A stretch of 64,000 bases of DNA from an uncultured Prevotellaceae bacterium (GCA_900314655.1 OMWC01000008.1:1-64000), one strand, 5' to 3'; counted from the first letter of the stretch, positions 18,081 to 26,510 are shown. Translations and numbers: made by a program. Notes: generated by a model from the letters alone, not told the origin.

Positions 18081-18111
18081 GTTAAACTTTTTGAATTATC
18101 CTAATTTTGTA

Positions 18112-18185
18112 CCAAAAATCTCCAAAAATATGGCAAAAAAAGCACTTACGTGGCCTTTTTCAATCATATTCTTGGAGATTTTTGG
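18112..18185. repeat. 74-bp inverted repeat between the CorA-like and DUF349 genes
   Basis: 21-nt arms (18112-18132 and 18165-18185) beginning CCAAAAATCTCC pair with a single mismatch, with further A/T-rich pairing inside. On the minus strand it starts 4 nt after the CorA-like stop codon and may serve as its terminator. It is longer than usual and resembles a miniature palindromic element. Confidence 0.75.
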
Positions 18186-18188
18186 CTC

Positions 18189-19115
18189 TTATACGAGTCT
18201 CTTGTACCGCAACACGGCCCACGAACAGCCTGCAATGATGGCGGAGATAATCAGTGCCACGGCAAATCCCCAAGCATTGTTCTCCATACCGTTGATGAGG
18301 TTCATTCCGAAGAAGGAAGCCACGAGCATGGGTACCGTGAGGATGATGGTGACGGCTGTGAGCGTACGCATCACGGTGTTCACGTTATTGTTGATAATGC
18401 TTGAGTAGGTGTCCATCGTCGATTCCAGAATGTTTGAGTAGATGCTGGTTATTTCGCGGGCCTGTGTCATCTCGATGTTGACGTCTTCGATGAGGTCAGC
18501 GTCCAGTTCGTCCACCTGAAGTTTGAACTTCAGTTTCTGCAGCAAGGTCTCGTTGCCACGGATGGAGGTGGTGAAGTAGGTGAGTGAATCCTGTAGGCGT
18601 GAGAGCCCGATCAGACTTTCGTTGTTCACGCCGTGATCCAAGTTCCGCTTGGCTTTCTCAATGAGGGAGTTAATTTGCTTCAGCCGTTTCAGATACCACA
18701 CGGCTGAAGATAGGAACAGGCGGAAAATCATATCTACATGGTCGGTGAATCCTTCGTTGCGTTTCTGCTGGAACGAAACGAAGTCGATCATCATGTTCGT
18801 CTCATAGAAACAGACGGTGATGGTGACGTCGCGCTTGTGGATGATTCCGAGCGGCACGGTGGTATAAGGGGTGCGCGAGCGTACCTCTTTTACGTAGGGT
18901 ATGCGGAGGATGATGAGCGTCCATCCGTCGTCGTATTCATAACGGGCCCGCTCATCGGTATCGCTGATGTCAGAAAAGAAATAGTCGGGTATTTCAAAAC
19001 GCTCTTCCAGCTCTTGCTGGTCTTCTTCCGTTGGACACGTCACCTGTATCCAGCAGCCAGGTTCCCATTGAGGAATCTGCTTTAATCCATTGATGGTATT
19101 CCAATATATCTTCAT
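18189..19115 (-). CDS. CorA-like magnesium/divalent-cation transporter
   Basis: A 308-residue CorA-family channel. The large N-terminal cytoplasmic domain is followed near the end by two membrane helices. The signature GMN is present in SFFGMNLINGMENN (about residues 271-284) at the end of the first helix (TAVTIILTVPMLVASF), and the second helix is AVALIISAIIAGCSWAVL, with a basic cytoplasmic tail RYKRLV. A helical stretch rich in charged residues (RGNETLLQKLKFKLQ) matches the stalk helix. CorA proteins form pentameric Mg2+ channels gated by intracellular Mg2+. The gene is preceded by a roughly 170-nt structured leader behind a TATCTTTG box, which may provide ion-dependent control. Mg2+ is the likely substrate, but Co2+ or Zn2+ cannot be excluded. 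Confidence 0.88.
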   Translation of the reverse strand: MKIYWNTINGLKQIPQWEPGCWIQVTCPTEEDQQELEERFEIPDYFFSDISDTDERARYEYDDGWTLIILRIPYVKEVRSRTPYTTVPLGIIHKRDVTITVCFYETNMMIDFVSFQQKRNEGFTDHVDMIFRLFLSSAVWYLKRLKQINSLIEKAKRNLDHGVNNESLIGLSRLQDSLTYFTTSIRGNETLLQKLKFKLQVDELDADLIEDVNIEMTQAREITSIYSNILESTMDTYSSIINNNVNTVMRTLTAVTIILTVPMLVASFFGMNLINGMENNAWGFAVALIISAIIAGCSWAVLRYKRLV

Positions 19116-19295
19116 TGTTTGCTAATCCTTATTATGAGGTTAAACAACTCTCGCCTGAGGATTAGCCTTGCTCAATCCTCACGCTTAACAGTTCTCAAAG
19201 TCTTCCGCGTGATAATCGTCCATATTGGTATGTATTTAGTTAGACATGTGTAAGGCCTGTGGTCTCCAAACCTTACGTTTTCGGTTGCAAAGATA
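19116..19295 (-). promoter_or_regulatory. Promoter and structured 5' leader of the CorA-like gene
   Basis: The minus-strand -7 box TATCTTTG lies at 19288-19295, giving a leader of about 170 nt. It can form GTAAGG...CCTTAC near the 5' end and GAGGATT...AATCCTC (10-nt loop) close to the start codon. A long folded leader before a Mg2+ transporter gene suggests a regulatory RNA, but it does not match the riboswitch consensus sequences I know. Bases 19296-19564 hold no gene; the stretch is AT-rich. Confidence 0.5.
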
Positions 19296-19564
19296 CGAAA
19301 AGTCGAGCGCAAAACAAAAGAATTTATTCATTTTTTTGCCGAGACAGCGTATCTTCGCGTTTTTTTTCAATCGAAAAGATACGAAAAAAGTGAATTGCAA
19401 ATAAAAACCGTGTATAAATAATCACTTATTGTTTTTCTTATGTATTGGAGGAAAAGACATTGGATTGAGTGAATATCTCTTAAAGGCTATTCTTTAGTGT
19501 TTAAATATTGTTAAGTTTACTAACCTTTATGTCGTGTTTACTTGACAAAAAGAAATAAATACTA

Positions 19565-19572
19565 TACTTTTG
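19565..19572 (+). promoter_or_regulatory. -7 promoter box of the DUF2975/HTH pair
   Basis: TACTTTTG, with a TTGAC sequence about 20 nt upstream, 53 nt before the start codon. Confidence 0.6.
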
Positions 19573-19625
19573 TTGCCGATATCAATTGCTAATAATGAAG
19601 TCAAACCATTTTAAACTTTACGACT

Positions 19626-20096
19626 ATGAAATTCAATTATCTTTTCCCTGAGGTCTATAAGAAGATAGGATGGGGCATGTTTGTTGTTTTTGCGGTACTC
19701 AACGTACTTTGGATGACGGATACAATAGGCGCTTGGTTTCCGTGTAAGGTAATCAGTATTGTGCCTTCTTCGACTTTTGGCGACAGTTCGTTTCTCGTCC
19801 AGAACAATGGTTGGGAAGACGAAATCTGCATGGTGGGAATGATACTCTCATTGCTTTTCATCTCGTTTGCCCGACTGAAAGATGAGGATGAGTACACCAT
19901 CAACCTGCGCATGAAATCAATGGCATGGGCATTCAAGGTTTTCGGCATCGTGGTCATCGTGGCCACGCTCACCTTCTACGGAATGATTTGGTTCATTGTG
20001 ATGCTCATTTTAGTCTATTTAATTTTTTTCCTTTTTATCGGGAAGTTCTATTACGAGCTGCATCAGTTCAGAAAGGAGGCTCAAAATGAAGAATAA
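19626..20096 (+). CDS. DUF2975-like membrane protein
   Basis: A 156-residue integral membrane protein with four predicted helices (for example KKIGWGMFVVFAVLNVLW near 11-28, EICMVGMILSLLFISFA near 65-81, and two closely spaced helices, AFKVFGIVVIVATLTFYG and IVMLILVYLIFFLFI). It resembles DUF2975 proteins, which occur next to small YozG-type HTH regulators. The next gene is exactly such a regulator and overlaps this one by 11 nt. The pair is probably a membrane-linked regulatory module: the membrane protein may restrain the regulator, by analogy with similar pairs. The function is otherwise unknown. The family call is by topology and neighbourhood and is less certain than for soluble families. 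Confidence 0.7.
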   Translation: MKFNYLFPEVYKKIGWGMFVVFAVLNVLWMTDTIGAWFPCKVISIVPSSTFGDSSFLVQNNGWEDEICMVGMILSLLFISFARLKDEDEYTINLRMKSMAWAFKVFGIVVIVATLTFYGMIWFIVMLILVYLIFFLFIGKFYYELHQFRKEAQNEE

Positions 20097-20286
20097 TATT
20101 CGGGTGGAACGGGCAATCCTGCGTATGACGCAGGCACAGTTGGCCGAGCGCATCGGTGTAAGCCGTCAGACCATCAATGCCATTGAGGCTGCCAAATATG
20201 TTCCATCTACCGTTTTAGCCCTCAAGATGTCGGTCATTTTTGGTAAGCCCGTGAACGAGTTCTTTCAATTGGAAGATGACGACTGA
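20086..20286 (+). CDS. Small Cro/CI-type HTH regulator (YozG-like)
   Basis: A 66-residue protein that is essentially one Xre/Cro helix-turn-helix: VERAILRMTQAQLAERIGVS (residues 5-24) followed by RQTINAIEAAKYVPSTVLAL. It ends in FGKPVNEFFQLEDDD, the usual tail of the YozG group, in which no sensory domain is present. The start overlaps the membrane-protein gene by 11 nt, indicating translational coupling. It probably represses its own operon and may be sequestered by the membrane partner. A clean terminator follows 6 nt after the stop. Confidence 0.88.
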   Translation: MKNNIRVERAILRMTQAQLAERIGVSRQTINAIEAAKYVPSTVLALKMSVIFGKPVNEFFQLEDDD

Positions 20287-20292
20287 AAAACA

Positions 20293-20322
20293 AAAATGGT
20301 TGGGAAGGCCCAACCATTTTTA
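20293..20322. terminator. Rho-independent terminator
   Basis: Perfect 12-bp stem AAAATGGTTGGG/CCCAACCATTTT with an AAGG loop. Because the arms start and end in A/T runs, it can serve the HTH gene and, in reverse, the convergent outer-membrane barrel gene. Confidence 0.92.
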
Positions 20323-20337
20323 TTACGGAAACGTTGT

Positions 20338-22848
20338 TTATCTGTGTAGGATGGCTGAATTGCCCGTGCTGCCTGCTTCGATGTCCTGGCGGCTGCTCTT
20401 TCGGCCGAAGTCGAACGAGTAGGAGAGGCGCATGTATATCCAGGGACCGTAGGCGTCGCAGTGCTCCTTTAGGTCGTATTGATAATGGATATGGTCGAAG
20501 TAGAACCGGCGGCTCCTGTCGTTCTGGAACATTCGCCGTGCACCCACCTCTGCATAGAACCCTTTGTTGCCGTAGGTGGCGCTGATGCCATAGTCGGTGC
20601 CTATTTTGTAGAAAAAGTCGCTGAGCCTGTGCTGAGGAGTGTTGTAGTAGCCGCTCAGCGAGAAGTTGCCGATGTGGTAGACCGCCTTCAGGTTGCAGTC
20701 GATGTGGCTCAAGGTTGCACCTTCGTGTGCGGTCATGATGTTGCGCTGCAGGGCGATGCCGCCTTTCAGTTGTAGTTTCCTGTCGAGTAGGAACAACGTC
20801 TGCTGGATGTTCAGGGTCAGGTTGTGCAGCGTGCCGTCGTTGGCGTAAGAGTGTACGAGCCGTTCGCCCTCTGGGATATAGGTGCTGACCGTCATGTTAC
20901 CCAGTCGCTCGTACTCCAGATGTGTCATCAATCGCCAGTTTTTCAGCATCAGGCTGTAGTCCAGATAGATGGTGCTGAAGATGGTCTTCTCCAGGCCGGG
21001 ATTGCCCCTCAGCACCTCATAGCGGTTGATAATCTGCTCCACCTCGCTTCGGCTGGCTGCATTCGGATTGCTGTTGCCTAAGTAGATGGCTGATTCCAGC
21101 GTGTTCCGCTTGTCTATCTGGTACTTTGCGGTGATGGCTCCCCTTGATGAGAAGTAGGTATCGCTGTTGGTCTGGGTCCTCCAGTAGGCTACGCTGAAGC
21201 CTAACGGACGGAAATTGAACAGCCATTTCTTGTTGGGCTTAAATACGTAAACTGGCCATACGATGGTTTCCGACTCGCTGGTGTTCCGGTCGGCCGGCAG
21301 TGTGCCCCGGTATTCGTCGTTGTAATGGTCGTAGAATTCCATGACACGCAGCGAGAGGCTGTTTTTCGGATTGAGGTTGTTCACGTAGCCGATGGTGCCA
21401 AACACGCTAAAAGTCTTCTCCCTGGTGTACGAGGCAATGTCGTAGCCGTCACTTTCCTGGTATGTGTTGTCGTAGCTGTTTCGGCCGAAGGAGAATGTGG
21501 CATCGAAGAACAGACGCTGCTTGTCGGTGATATTCCAGTCGGCCGATGTCTTTGCGTATGCCGTTGTGTTCCGTTTGCCGGTGGTGCTCTTGGCCGTATT
21601 CCTGGCTGCGATGTCGCCGCTGTAAGTCAGGTCTTCCGTGTAGCCGTATTCGGGCGTCCTGTCCTGCGTGATGCCGACCTCACCCGTCAATGCCAGCTGC
21701 TCTGCGCGATAGCGGCTGCGGAACACACCGTAGTTGCGCCATTCCTTCAGATGGTCGTAGCGGCTGGTGGTCGTTTTGTGGAAGCGTTTGTCGGTCAGCA
21801 GGTCTTCTTCCTTTTCGTCGGTGGCCCCGCGCTCGTTCTTGTAGCCGTTTCCCACAAGCAGCGTGTAGTTCATCTTCTTGTGGTCGAGGCTGGCCAGGAT
21901 GTTGTTCTCACCTATGACGTGCAGGAAACGGCTGTGGCTTTTTGCTTCCACATAGCCGCCGTAGTCGTAGTGGCGCATGACGAAGTTGACGACCACTTCC
22001 TTGTCGGCAAATTTGCCTGTAGGCGTGCTGATGTATTCCACGCGGAGCACGTCCTTGGGCCGTATCTGGTCTATCTCATTCATGTCCACCATGCGCTCGT
22101 CGATGGCGAAGGAGATGCCTTTGTTGGTCAGGCTCTTCACCTCGCCGCTGATGCGGTTCACGTCCAGTTGTGGAATCATCAGGTTGTCCAGCAGGCTGAT
22201 GCCTCCGTTGGCGGCATTGCGCTGACGGCGGTTGGGGATATACACCTCACGGTCCTGTTTGCTGATGTGCAAATCGCCCTCAACAACCACTTCGCCGATG
22301 TGTTCGGTTGTTTCCTCCAGCGTGATGTTGCCTACGTCGCCCGTCTCGCAGTTCAGTATCTGGGTTTTGTAGCCCACACAGCTGACGCGTATCTGGAGAT
22401 GCTGCCTGGTGGTGGGAATCACGAAGTCGCCGTTCTCGTTGCTCACGCCACTGCTGATGGTGGCCGAGTCGCCCACGTTGAGCAGCGTGATGTTGGCGTA
22501 GGCGATGGGGCGCTTTCCTTTGTCTATGATTCGTCCGATAAGTTTCAGTTCGGTCTTGAGCATGGCCTCTACGAAGACAAGGCTGTCGCCCTCGACCTTC
22601 ATGCTGATGGGATAGAAACCGATACATTCGTGGATGGCTTCGGGAATCGTCAGGCGGTCGATGCGTTTTGTCACCTTGTAGTCTTCCAGGTCGTTGTGGA
22701 TAAAGGCTATTTTGTATTGGCTGGTCGATTTTCGCAGGTCGATGAGCACTTTCGTCAGCGGTTTGTTCCTGTAGTTACGGCTTACAATTTGTGGACTGGC
22801 AGTGAGCATGGCGAGGCAGAACAGCAGCAGAAAGGATATTCTCTTCAT
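20338..22848 (-). CDS. Outer-membrane beta-barrel protein with STN-like and carboxypeptidase-regulatory domains
   Basis: An 836-residue TonB-receptor-like outer-membrane protein. A signal peptide (LLLFCLAMLTASPQ) is followed by an STN-like region (KPLTKVLIDLRKSTSQYKIA, about 32-51, to about 90). A carboxypeptidase-regulatory-like fold then follows (LIGRIIDKGKRPIAYANITL, about 97-180), then a plug-like stretch with VVVEGDLHISKQDREVY, and a long barrel ending in SYSFDFGRK plus a polar tail. It is the last gene of an ECF sigma/anti-sigma operon (13 nt behind the anti-sigma gene), the layout used for signal-transducing outer-membrane receptors. Unlike nutrient-uptake SusC proteins, it has no SusD partner nearby. 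It may be a cell-surface signalling receptor or the main target of the sigma factor. The ligand is unknown. Confidence 0.82.
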   Translation of the reverse strand: MKRISFLLLFCLAMLTASPQIVSRNYRNKPLTKVLIDLRKSTSQYKIAFIHNDLEDYKVTKRIDRLTIPEAIHECIGFYPISMKVEGDSLVFVEAMLKTELKLIGRIIDKGKRPIAYANITLLNVGDSATISSGVSNENGDFVIPTTRQHLQIRVSCVGYKTQILNCETGDVGNITLEETTEHIGEVVVEGDLHISKQDREVYIPNRRQRNAANGGISLLDNLMIPQLDVNRISGEVKSLTNKGISFAIDERMVDMNEIDQIRPKDVLRVEYISTPTGKFADKEVVVNFVMRHYDYGGYVEAKSHSRFLHVIGENNILASLDHKKMNYTLLVGNGYKNERGATDEKEEDLLTDKRFHKTTTSRYDHLKEWRNYGVFRSRYRAEQLALTGEVGITQDRTPEYGYTEDLTYSGDIAARNTAKSTTGKRNTTAYAKTSADWNITDKQRLFFDATFSFGRNSYDNTYQESDGYDIASYTREKTFSVFGTIGYVNNLNPKNSLSLRVMEFYDHYNDEYRGTLPADRNTSESETIVWPVYVFKPNKKWLFNFRPLGFSVAYWRTQTNSDTYFSSRGAITAKYQIDKRNTLESAIYLGNSNPNAASRSEVEQIINRYEVLRGNPGLEKTIFSTIYLDYSLMLKNWRLMTHLEYERLGNMTVSTYIPEGERLVHSYANDGTLHNLTLNIQQTLFLLDRKLQLKGGIALQRNIMTAHEGATLSHIDCNLKAVYHIGNFSLSGYYNTPQHRLSDFFYKIGTDYGISATYGNKGFYAEVGARRMFQNDRSRRFYFDHIHYQYDLKEHCDAYGPWIYMRLSYSFDFGRKSSRQDIEAGSTGNSAILHR

Positions 22849-22861
22849 ATCTTCTTTTCCT

Positions 22862-23446
22862 CTATTTGATAATGATACTGTCGCCCTGCAGGGTGATGTT
22901 GATGTGGTCGAAGTGGTTGATTTCGCTGACGACTTCGCTGATATTGCTCCGCTGATTCCATTCGTAATAGAGTCGCAGATGGCGCATCTGCTGTTGAAGG
23001 AAGACGGGCGTTACGTTATAGAAGACCGACAGGCTGTCTGCAATCTGCTGCAACTCTGCATCCTCGAAGGTGACAGTTCGCATGGCTGCTCTTTTTTCTT
23101 CCTTTTCTCCCACGGTCTGTTTTTGTTCGGTTGGGGTTGTCCGTTCCGTTTGCGGTGCCTGCTCTCCAGCGTCGTGGTGCGATATCATTATTGCCGCAAA
23201 TGCGAGGCCTGAGATGATCAGTATGCCTGCGAAGGCGGCCGCCATCTTGAGCAGCGGACTCTTGCTTTTCATGGACGTCTGCTGTGGTTCCTCCTCAGCT
23301 GGGAAATGCTTCGATGCAAACCGTTTCCAGGCTTCGTCGGTTTCTTCTTTGCCTACGGTTTCTCCGCCGAATACCTCCTGCCACTCTTCGTCGCTGTAGC
23401 GGTCGGGATGTTCGGTCATTTCGGTCAGTTTCTTCAGTCTTTCCAT
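22862..23446 (-). CDS. FecR/DUF4974-like anti-sigma factor
   Basis: A 194-residue single-pass membrane protein. The N-terminal 70 residues are cytoplasmic and charged, as in anti-sigma domains. One membrane helix follows (AAAFAGILIISGLAFAAIMI, about residues 69-88). The periplasmic C terminus has TVTFEDAELQQIADSLSVFY (about 124-143), a DUF4974/STN-like fold expected to contact an outer-membrane receptor. It overlaps the sigma-factor gene by 13 nt and is followed 13 nt later by the receptor-like barrel gene. It should hold the sigma factor inactive until signalled. The protein is shorter than typical FecR-like proteins (about 300 residues) because the central FecR domain is missing. Confidence 0.78.
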   Translation of the reverse strand: MERLKKLTEMTEHPDRYSDEEWQEVFGGETVGKEETDEAWKRFASKHFPAEEEPQQTSMKSKSPLLKMAAAFAGILIISGLAFAAIMISHHDAGEQAPQTERTTPTEQKQTVGEKEEKRAAMRTVTFEDAELQQIADSLSVFYNVTPVFLQQQMRHLRLYYEWNQRSNISEVVSEINHFDHINITLQGDSIIIK

Positions 23447-23916
23447 GTGAATTGTTTTTTAAGGATTTTCAATGCTTTGTTCAGATGCTTATAGACTGCC
23501 ACCCGGCTGATGCCAAGGTCGGAGGCGATGTCGGCATATTTCTTTCCTTCGCTGTAGCGGAGCATCATCACTTGTTTGGTCTGTGGCTTCAGCTCGTTTG
23601 TGATATAATCGAGGATGTCGTCGAGAGGCAGTTCGGCGTATGCTTCTTCGGCGGCCTCCTGCGTCTGCTGCTGGCTGGCGCGCTCTGCTGCCATTCTGTG
23701 GCGGATTCGGTTGAGGCAGGTGTTCCGTACGCTCACCAGCAGGAAACTCTCCACGTGGTTCATGTCGAGTTCCCGCTGGCTGTGCATCAGCGTCTCGAAC
23801 ACGTCGCCCACCACGTCTTCAGCCTCCTCACGGTTGCGGAGCAGTGTGCGTGCGGTGAGCAGCATCCGGCCATAGTGCTTGCGGAACAACAGTTCTATCG
23901 TCTTTTTGTCTTGCAT
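23434..23916 (-). CDS. ECF RNA polymerase sigma-70 factor
   Basis: A 160-residue extracytoplasmic-function sigma factor. Region 2 is seen in LFRKHYGRMLLTARTLLRNR (about 9-28) and EEAEDVVGDVFETLM; region 4 is seen in QVMMLRYSEGKKYADIASDL followed by GISRVAVYKHLNKALKILKK, a helix-turn-helix. It is the first gene of a three-gene operon with an anti-sigma factor and an outer-membrane barrel protein. No TAnnTTTG box is seen in the short upstream region, which fits transcription by the sigma factor itself from an unrecognised promoter. Targets beyond the operon are unknown. Confidence 0.88.
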   Translation of the reverse strand: MQDKKTIELLFRKHYGRMLLTARTLLRNREEAEDVVGDVFETLMHSQRELDMNHVESFLLVSVRNTCLNRIRHRMAAERASQQQTQEAAEEAYAELPLDDILDYITNELKPQTKQVMMLRYSEGKKYADIASDLGISRVAVYKHLNKALKILKKQFTWKD

Positions 23917-23968
23917 CTTTTTTATCTATAGTACAACCGAAAGACTAAAAAGCTAACCATGAAAGAAT

Positions 23969-24010
23969 AAAAAAAACTGTCTCCATCCCTCGTGGGGGAT
24001 GGGGACAGTT
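23969..24010 (-). terminator. Rho-independent terminator of pepD
   Basis: A 15-bp stem (AACTGTC...GACAGTT outer part, one G-U pair) with a short loop, followed on the minus strand by a run of Ts. It sits 22 nt after the pepD stop. Confidence 0.9.
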
Positions 24011-24031
24011 GAAAAAACAATTAGTTGGCTC

Positions 24032-25489
24032 TTATTTCTCGGGAATCTCCTCGAGGGCTTTCTTCAGCGTGGCCCAGAAGGGTTCGGCCGTGGCCCAGAG
24101 GGCGCGCTCGGTGGTGGTGTGAGGTGAGCGGATGGTGGGACCGAACGACACTACCTGCAGATGTGGGTATTTGCCGAGGATGATGGAGCATTCCAGTCCG
24201 GCGTGGTCAATCTCTACGGTGGCTTCCTCGCCGTTCTGCTCGCGGAACACTTTCAGCATGTGGTGCAGGATTTCGGAGTCGGGATTGGGATCCCATCCGC
24301 CGTAGCTGCCGGCGGTCTCCACCTTCATGCCAGCCATGTTGAAGCAGCTCTCCAGGGTCTTCACCAGATAGTCTTTCATGTCTTCGCGCGAACTGCGACC
24401 GAGAATCTTGAAACTGGCCTTGCCTTCGCCGATGTTGATGATGGCGAGATTGGAAGAAGTCTCCACCACTTCGGGATAGGCGGGAATCATGCGCAGCACG
24501 CCGTCGTGGCAGCCATAGATGGCATTGATGAGGTTGTCCTGTATTTCCACGGGTACTTCCATCTTCGGGGTTTCCACATCTTCGGCAATAAGTTCTACGC
24601 CCGTTTCGATATGACGGAACTGATCGATGAGGTCTTCCTTCCAGTCGGCCACGAGTTCCTTCAGTGCCTCTACGTTTTCCTTGGGGAGCGTGAGCACGGC
24701 TTCGGCCTTGAAGGGGATGGCATTACGCATGTTGCCGCCCTGCCAGCAGGCCAGCCGGGCCTCGCATTCCTCGATAGCTTCACGTACCACGCGCACCAGT
24801 TGCTTGTTGGCATTGGCACGTCCCTCGTGGATTTCCAGTCCGGAATGACCGCCGCGGAGTCCTTTCAGCGTGATCTTCACGGCAGCATCCTCGGGGTCAG
24901 TCTCCACTTCCTGGTAGTCCAGCGTGGCGGTGATGTCGATACCACCGGCAGAGCCAATCACGAACTTTCCCCATGTCTCGGAGTCGAGGTTGAAGAGGAT
25001 GTCACCCTGCAGTTCACCACCGGGCAGTGCATTGGCACCAAACATGCCCGTTTCCTCGTCGGCAGTGATGAGTGCCTCCACCGGTCCGTGCTTCATGTCT
25101 TTGGATTCCATCACGGCCATGATGGCAGCCACGCCCAGTCCGTCGTCGGCGCCGAGGGTTGTTCCCTTGGCTTTCACCCATTCGCCGTCAATCCATGGCT
25201 CGATGGGGTCGGTCTCGAAGTTGTGGGTAGATTCGGGAGTCTTCTGCGGCACCATGTCCATGTGAGCCTGCAGGATAACGCCTTTGCGGTTCTCCATGCC
25301 GGGAGTGGCCGGTTTGCGCATGACGATGTTGTCTGCGGGGTCTTTAAATACTTCGACGCCAGCCTTCGTTCCCCAGTCGATGAGGAACTGCTGTATTTTC
25401 TCGAGGTGTCCGCTTGGTCTTGGCACCTGTGTCAAACTGTAGAAGTTGCGCCAGATACATTCCGGCTTGAGATTTAAGATTTCGTTCAT
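24032..25489 (-). CDS. pepD: Aminoacyl-histidine dipeptidase (cytosol nonspecific dipeptidase)
   Basis: A 485-residue M20-family metallodipeptidase. Zinc-binding motifs are visible: ILQAHMDMVPQK (His/Asp near residue 80), TTLGADDGLGVAA (Asp near 118) and ADEETGMFGA (catalytic Glu pair near 149). Further motifs GLRGGHSGLEIHEGRANA and IDHAGLECSI are those of PepD, and the length matches E. coli PepD (about 485). The enzyme hydrolyses dipeptides, including Xaa-His, in the cytoplasm. The gene lies 21 nt downstream of the flippase-like gene and is probably cotranscribed with it, though no functional link is evident. A strong terminator follows. Confidence 0.94.
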   Translation of the reverse strand: MNEILNLKPECIWRNFYSLTQVPRPSGHLEKIQQFLIDWGTKAGVEVFKDPADNIVMRKPATPGMENRKGVILQAHMDMVPQKTPESTHNFETDPIEPWIDGEWVKAKGTTLGADDGLGVAAIMAVMESKDMKHGPVEALITADEETGMFGANALPGGELQGDILFNLDSETWGKFVIGSAGGIDITATLDYQEVETDPEDAAVKITLKGLRGGHSGLEIHEGRANANKQLVRVVREAIEECEARLACWQGGNMRNAIPFKAEAVLTLPKENVEALKELVADWKEDLIDQFRHIETGVELIAEDVETPKMEVPVEIQDNLINAIYGCHDGVLRMIPAYPEVVETSSNLAIINIGEGKASFKILGRSSREDMKDYLVKTLESCFNMAGMKVETAGSYGGWDPNPDSEILHHMLKVFREQNGEEATVEIDHAGLECSIILGKYPHLQVVSFGPTIRSPHTTTERALWATAEPFWATLKKALEEIPEK

Positions 25490-25510
25490 AGTTGATAGTG
25501 TTTATAATGA

Positions 25511-26497
25511 TTATTGAATTCTTCTTTTGGAGAATCCGAGTGCGATTACAGACCATATACCGAGAAACACGACGAGAAGTGTCTGGACGGTATGCACGAT
25601 AAGTACGAAATAGAGGGCCTTGACATCGGCCACGCCGTAGAGAATGAGCATCGTCTTTACGGCGAAATGCCACGGACCCGCACCATTGGGCGTGGGAACA
25701 ATGACGGCTATTGTGCCTACGATGAATGTCACCAGGGCGCAGCCCAGACCGAGATCCTCCGTGAAATCGAAACAGAAGAACGTCAGGTAATAGTGCAGGA
25801 AGTAACTGAGCCAGATGCCGAGGGTGAAAAAGATAAACAGCGGCACGTTCTTCACGTTTTTCATCGAGAGCACACCCTGCCAGATGCCCGTCAGCGTGGT
25901 CTTTACCTTATTATATATAGATAGGCGCTTGAGCAGCAGGTGGACGAGCATCAAGGCTGCCATGCCACAAACAGCCGTTACGAAATAACCGGCAGGAGAG
26001 AACTTCTGCAGGATGGTATCGATAGAGGTACCCGTCTTTTCAAAGAAAGTGCCGAAGGTGGACATCTCAAACAGGATGGTCAGTCCGGTAATAATCAGCA
26101 CCAGCAACGAGTCGATAGCCCTCTCGGTGACCACTGTGCCTAGGGCTTTGGGGAAGGACACACCGTCATAGCTTTTTAGCACACCGCAGCGGGCAAACTC
26201 GCCAATGCGCGGCACGATCAGCGAAGAGGCATACGAAATGAAGATGCTATGTACGCAGATACTCGTGCGCGGATGTTCGCCTAGCGGCTCCAGCGTCTGC
26301 TTCCATCGCCAAGCACGAAACATTTGAGCCAAGATGCCGAACGGGAATGAAAGCAGCATCCACGTCCAGTTCATCTCATGGAGCAGCACGTGGCGGACGC
26401 TCCGGAAATCGAATCCCCGGTACATCCAATAGAGAATGGCTCCGCCCAGAAACAAAGGCAGAATAATCCTCGCCGTATAGCTCAAAGTCTTTTTCAC
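25511..26497 (-). CDS. Flippase-like integral membrane protein (LPG synthase TM-domain family)
   Basis: A 328-residue membrane protein related to the membrane half of lysylphosphatidylglycerol synthase (UPF0104). About eight helices are seen, starting with IILPLFLGGAILYWMYRGF, and the family motif MFRAWRWKQTLEPLG near residue 60 is present, with VIVPTPNGAGPWHFAVKTML near the C terminus. The frame is open further upstream to a TTG at 26563, but a TACCTTTG box ends 5 nt before GTG 26497, so that GTG is the more likely start and the mRNA may be leaderless. The family is thought to move lipids or lipid-linked molecules; the substrate here is unknown. pepD follows 21 nt later. Confidence 0.8.
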   Translation of the reverse strand: MKKTLSYTARIILPLFLGGAILYWMYRGFDFRSVRHVLLHEMNWTWMLLSFPFGILAQMFRAWRWKQTLEPLGEHPRTSICVHSIFISYASSLIVPRIGEFARCGVLKSYDGVSFPKALGTVVTERAIDSLLVLIITGLTILFEMSTFGTFFEKTGTSIDTILQKFSPAGYFVTAVCGMAALMLVHLLLKRLSIYNKVKTTLTGIWQGVLSMKNVKNVPLFIFFTLGIWLSYFLHYYLTFFCFDFTEDLGLGCALVTFIVGTIAVIVPTPNGAGPWHFAVKTMLILYGVADVKALYFVLIVHTVQTLLVVFLGIWSVIALGFSKRRIQ

Positions 26498-26502
26498 GCC
26501 CA

Positions 26503-26510
26503 CAAAGGTA
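26503..26510 (-). promoter_or_regulatory. -7 promoter box directly before the flippase start
   Basis: TACCTTTG on the minus strand, separated by 5 nt from GTG 26497, implying little or no 5' leader. Confidence 0.65.

Noticed and set aside
21325..22869. 514-codon open frame on the plus strand opposite the outer-membrane barrel gene
   Set aside because: Its product is low-complexity in Val, His and Ala, with no domain, and the opposite strand has a full set of recognisable domains and operon context. It is a codon-bias shadow.
24161..25477. 438-codon open frame opposite pepD
   Set aside because: PepD motifs on the minus strand are intact; the plus-strand product shows no motif and is a shadow of biased codons.
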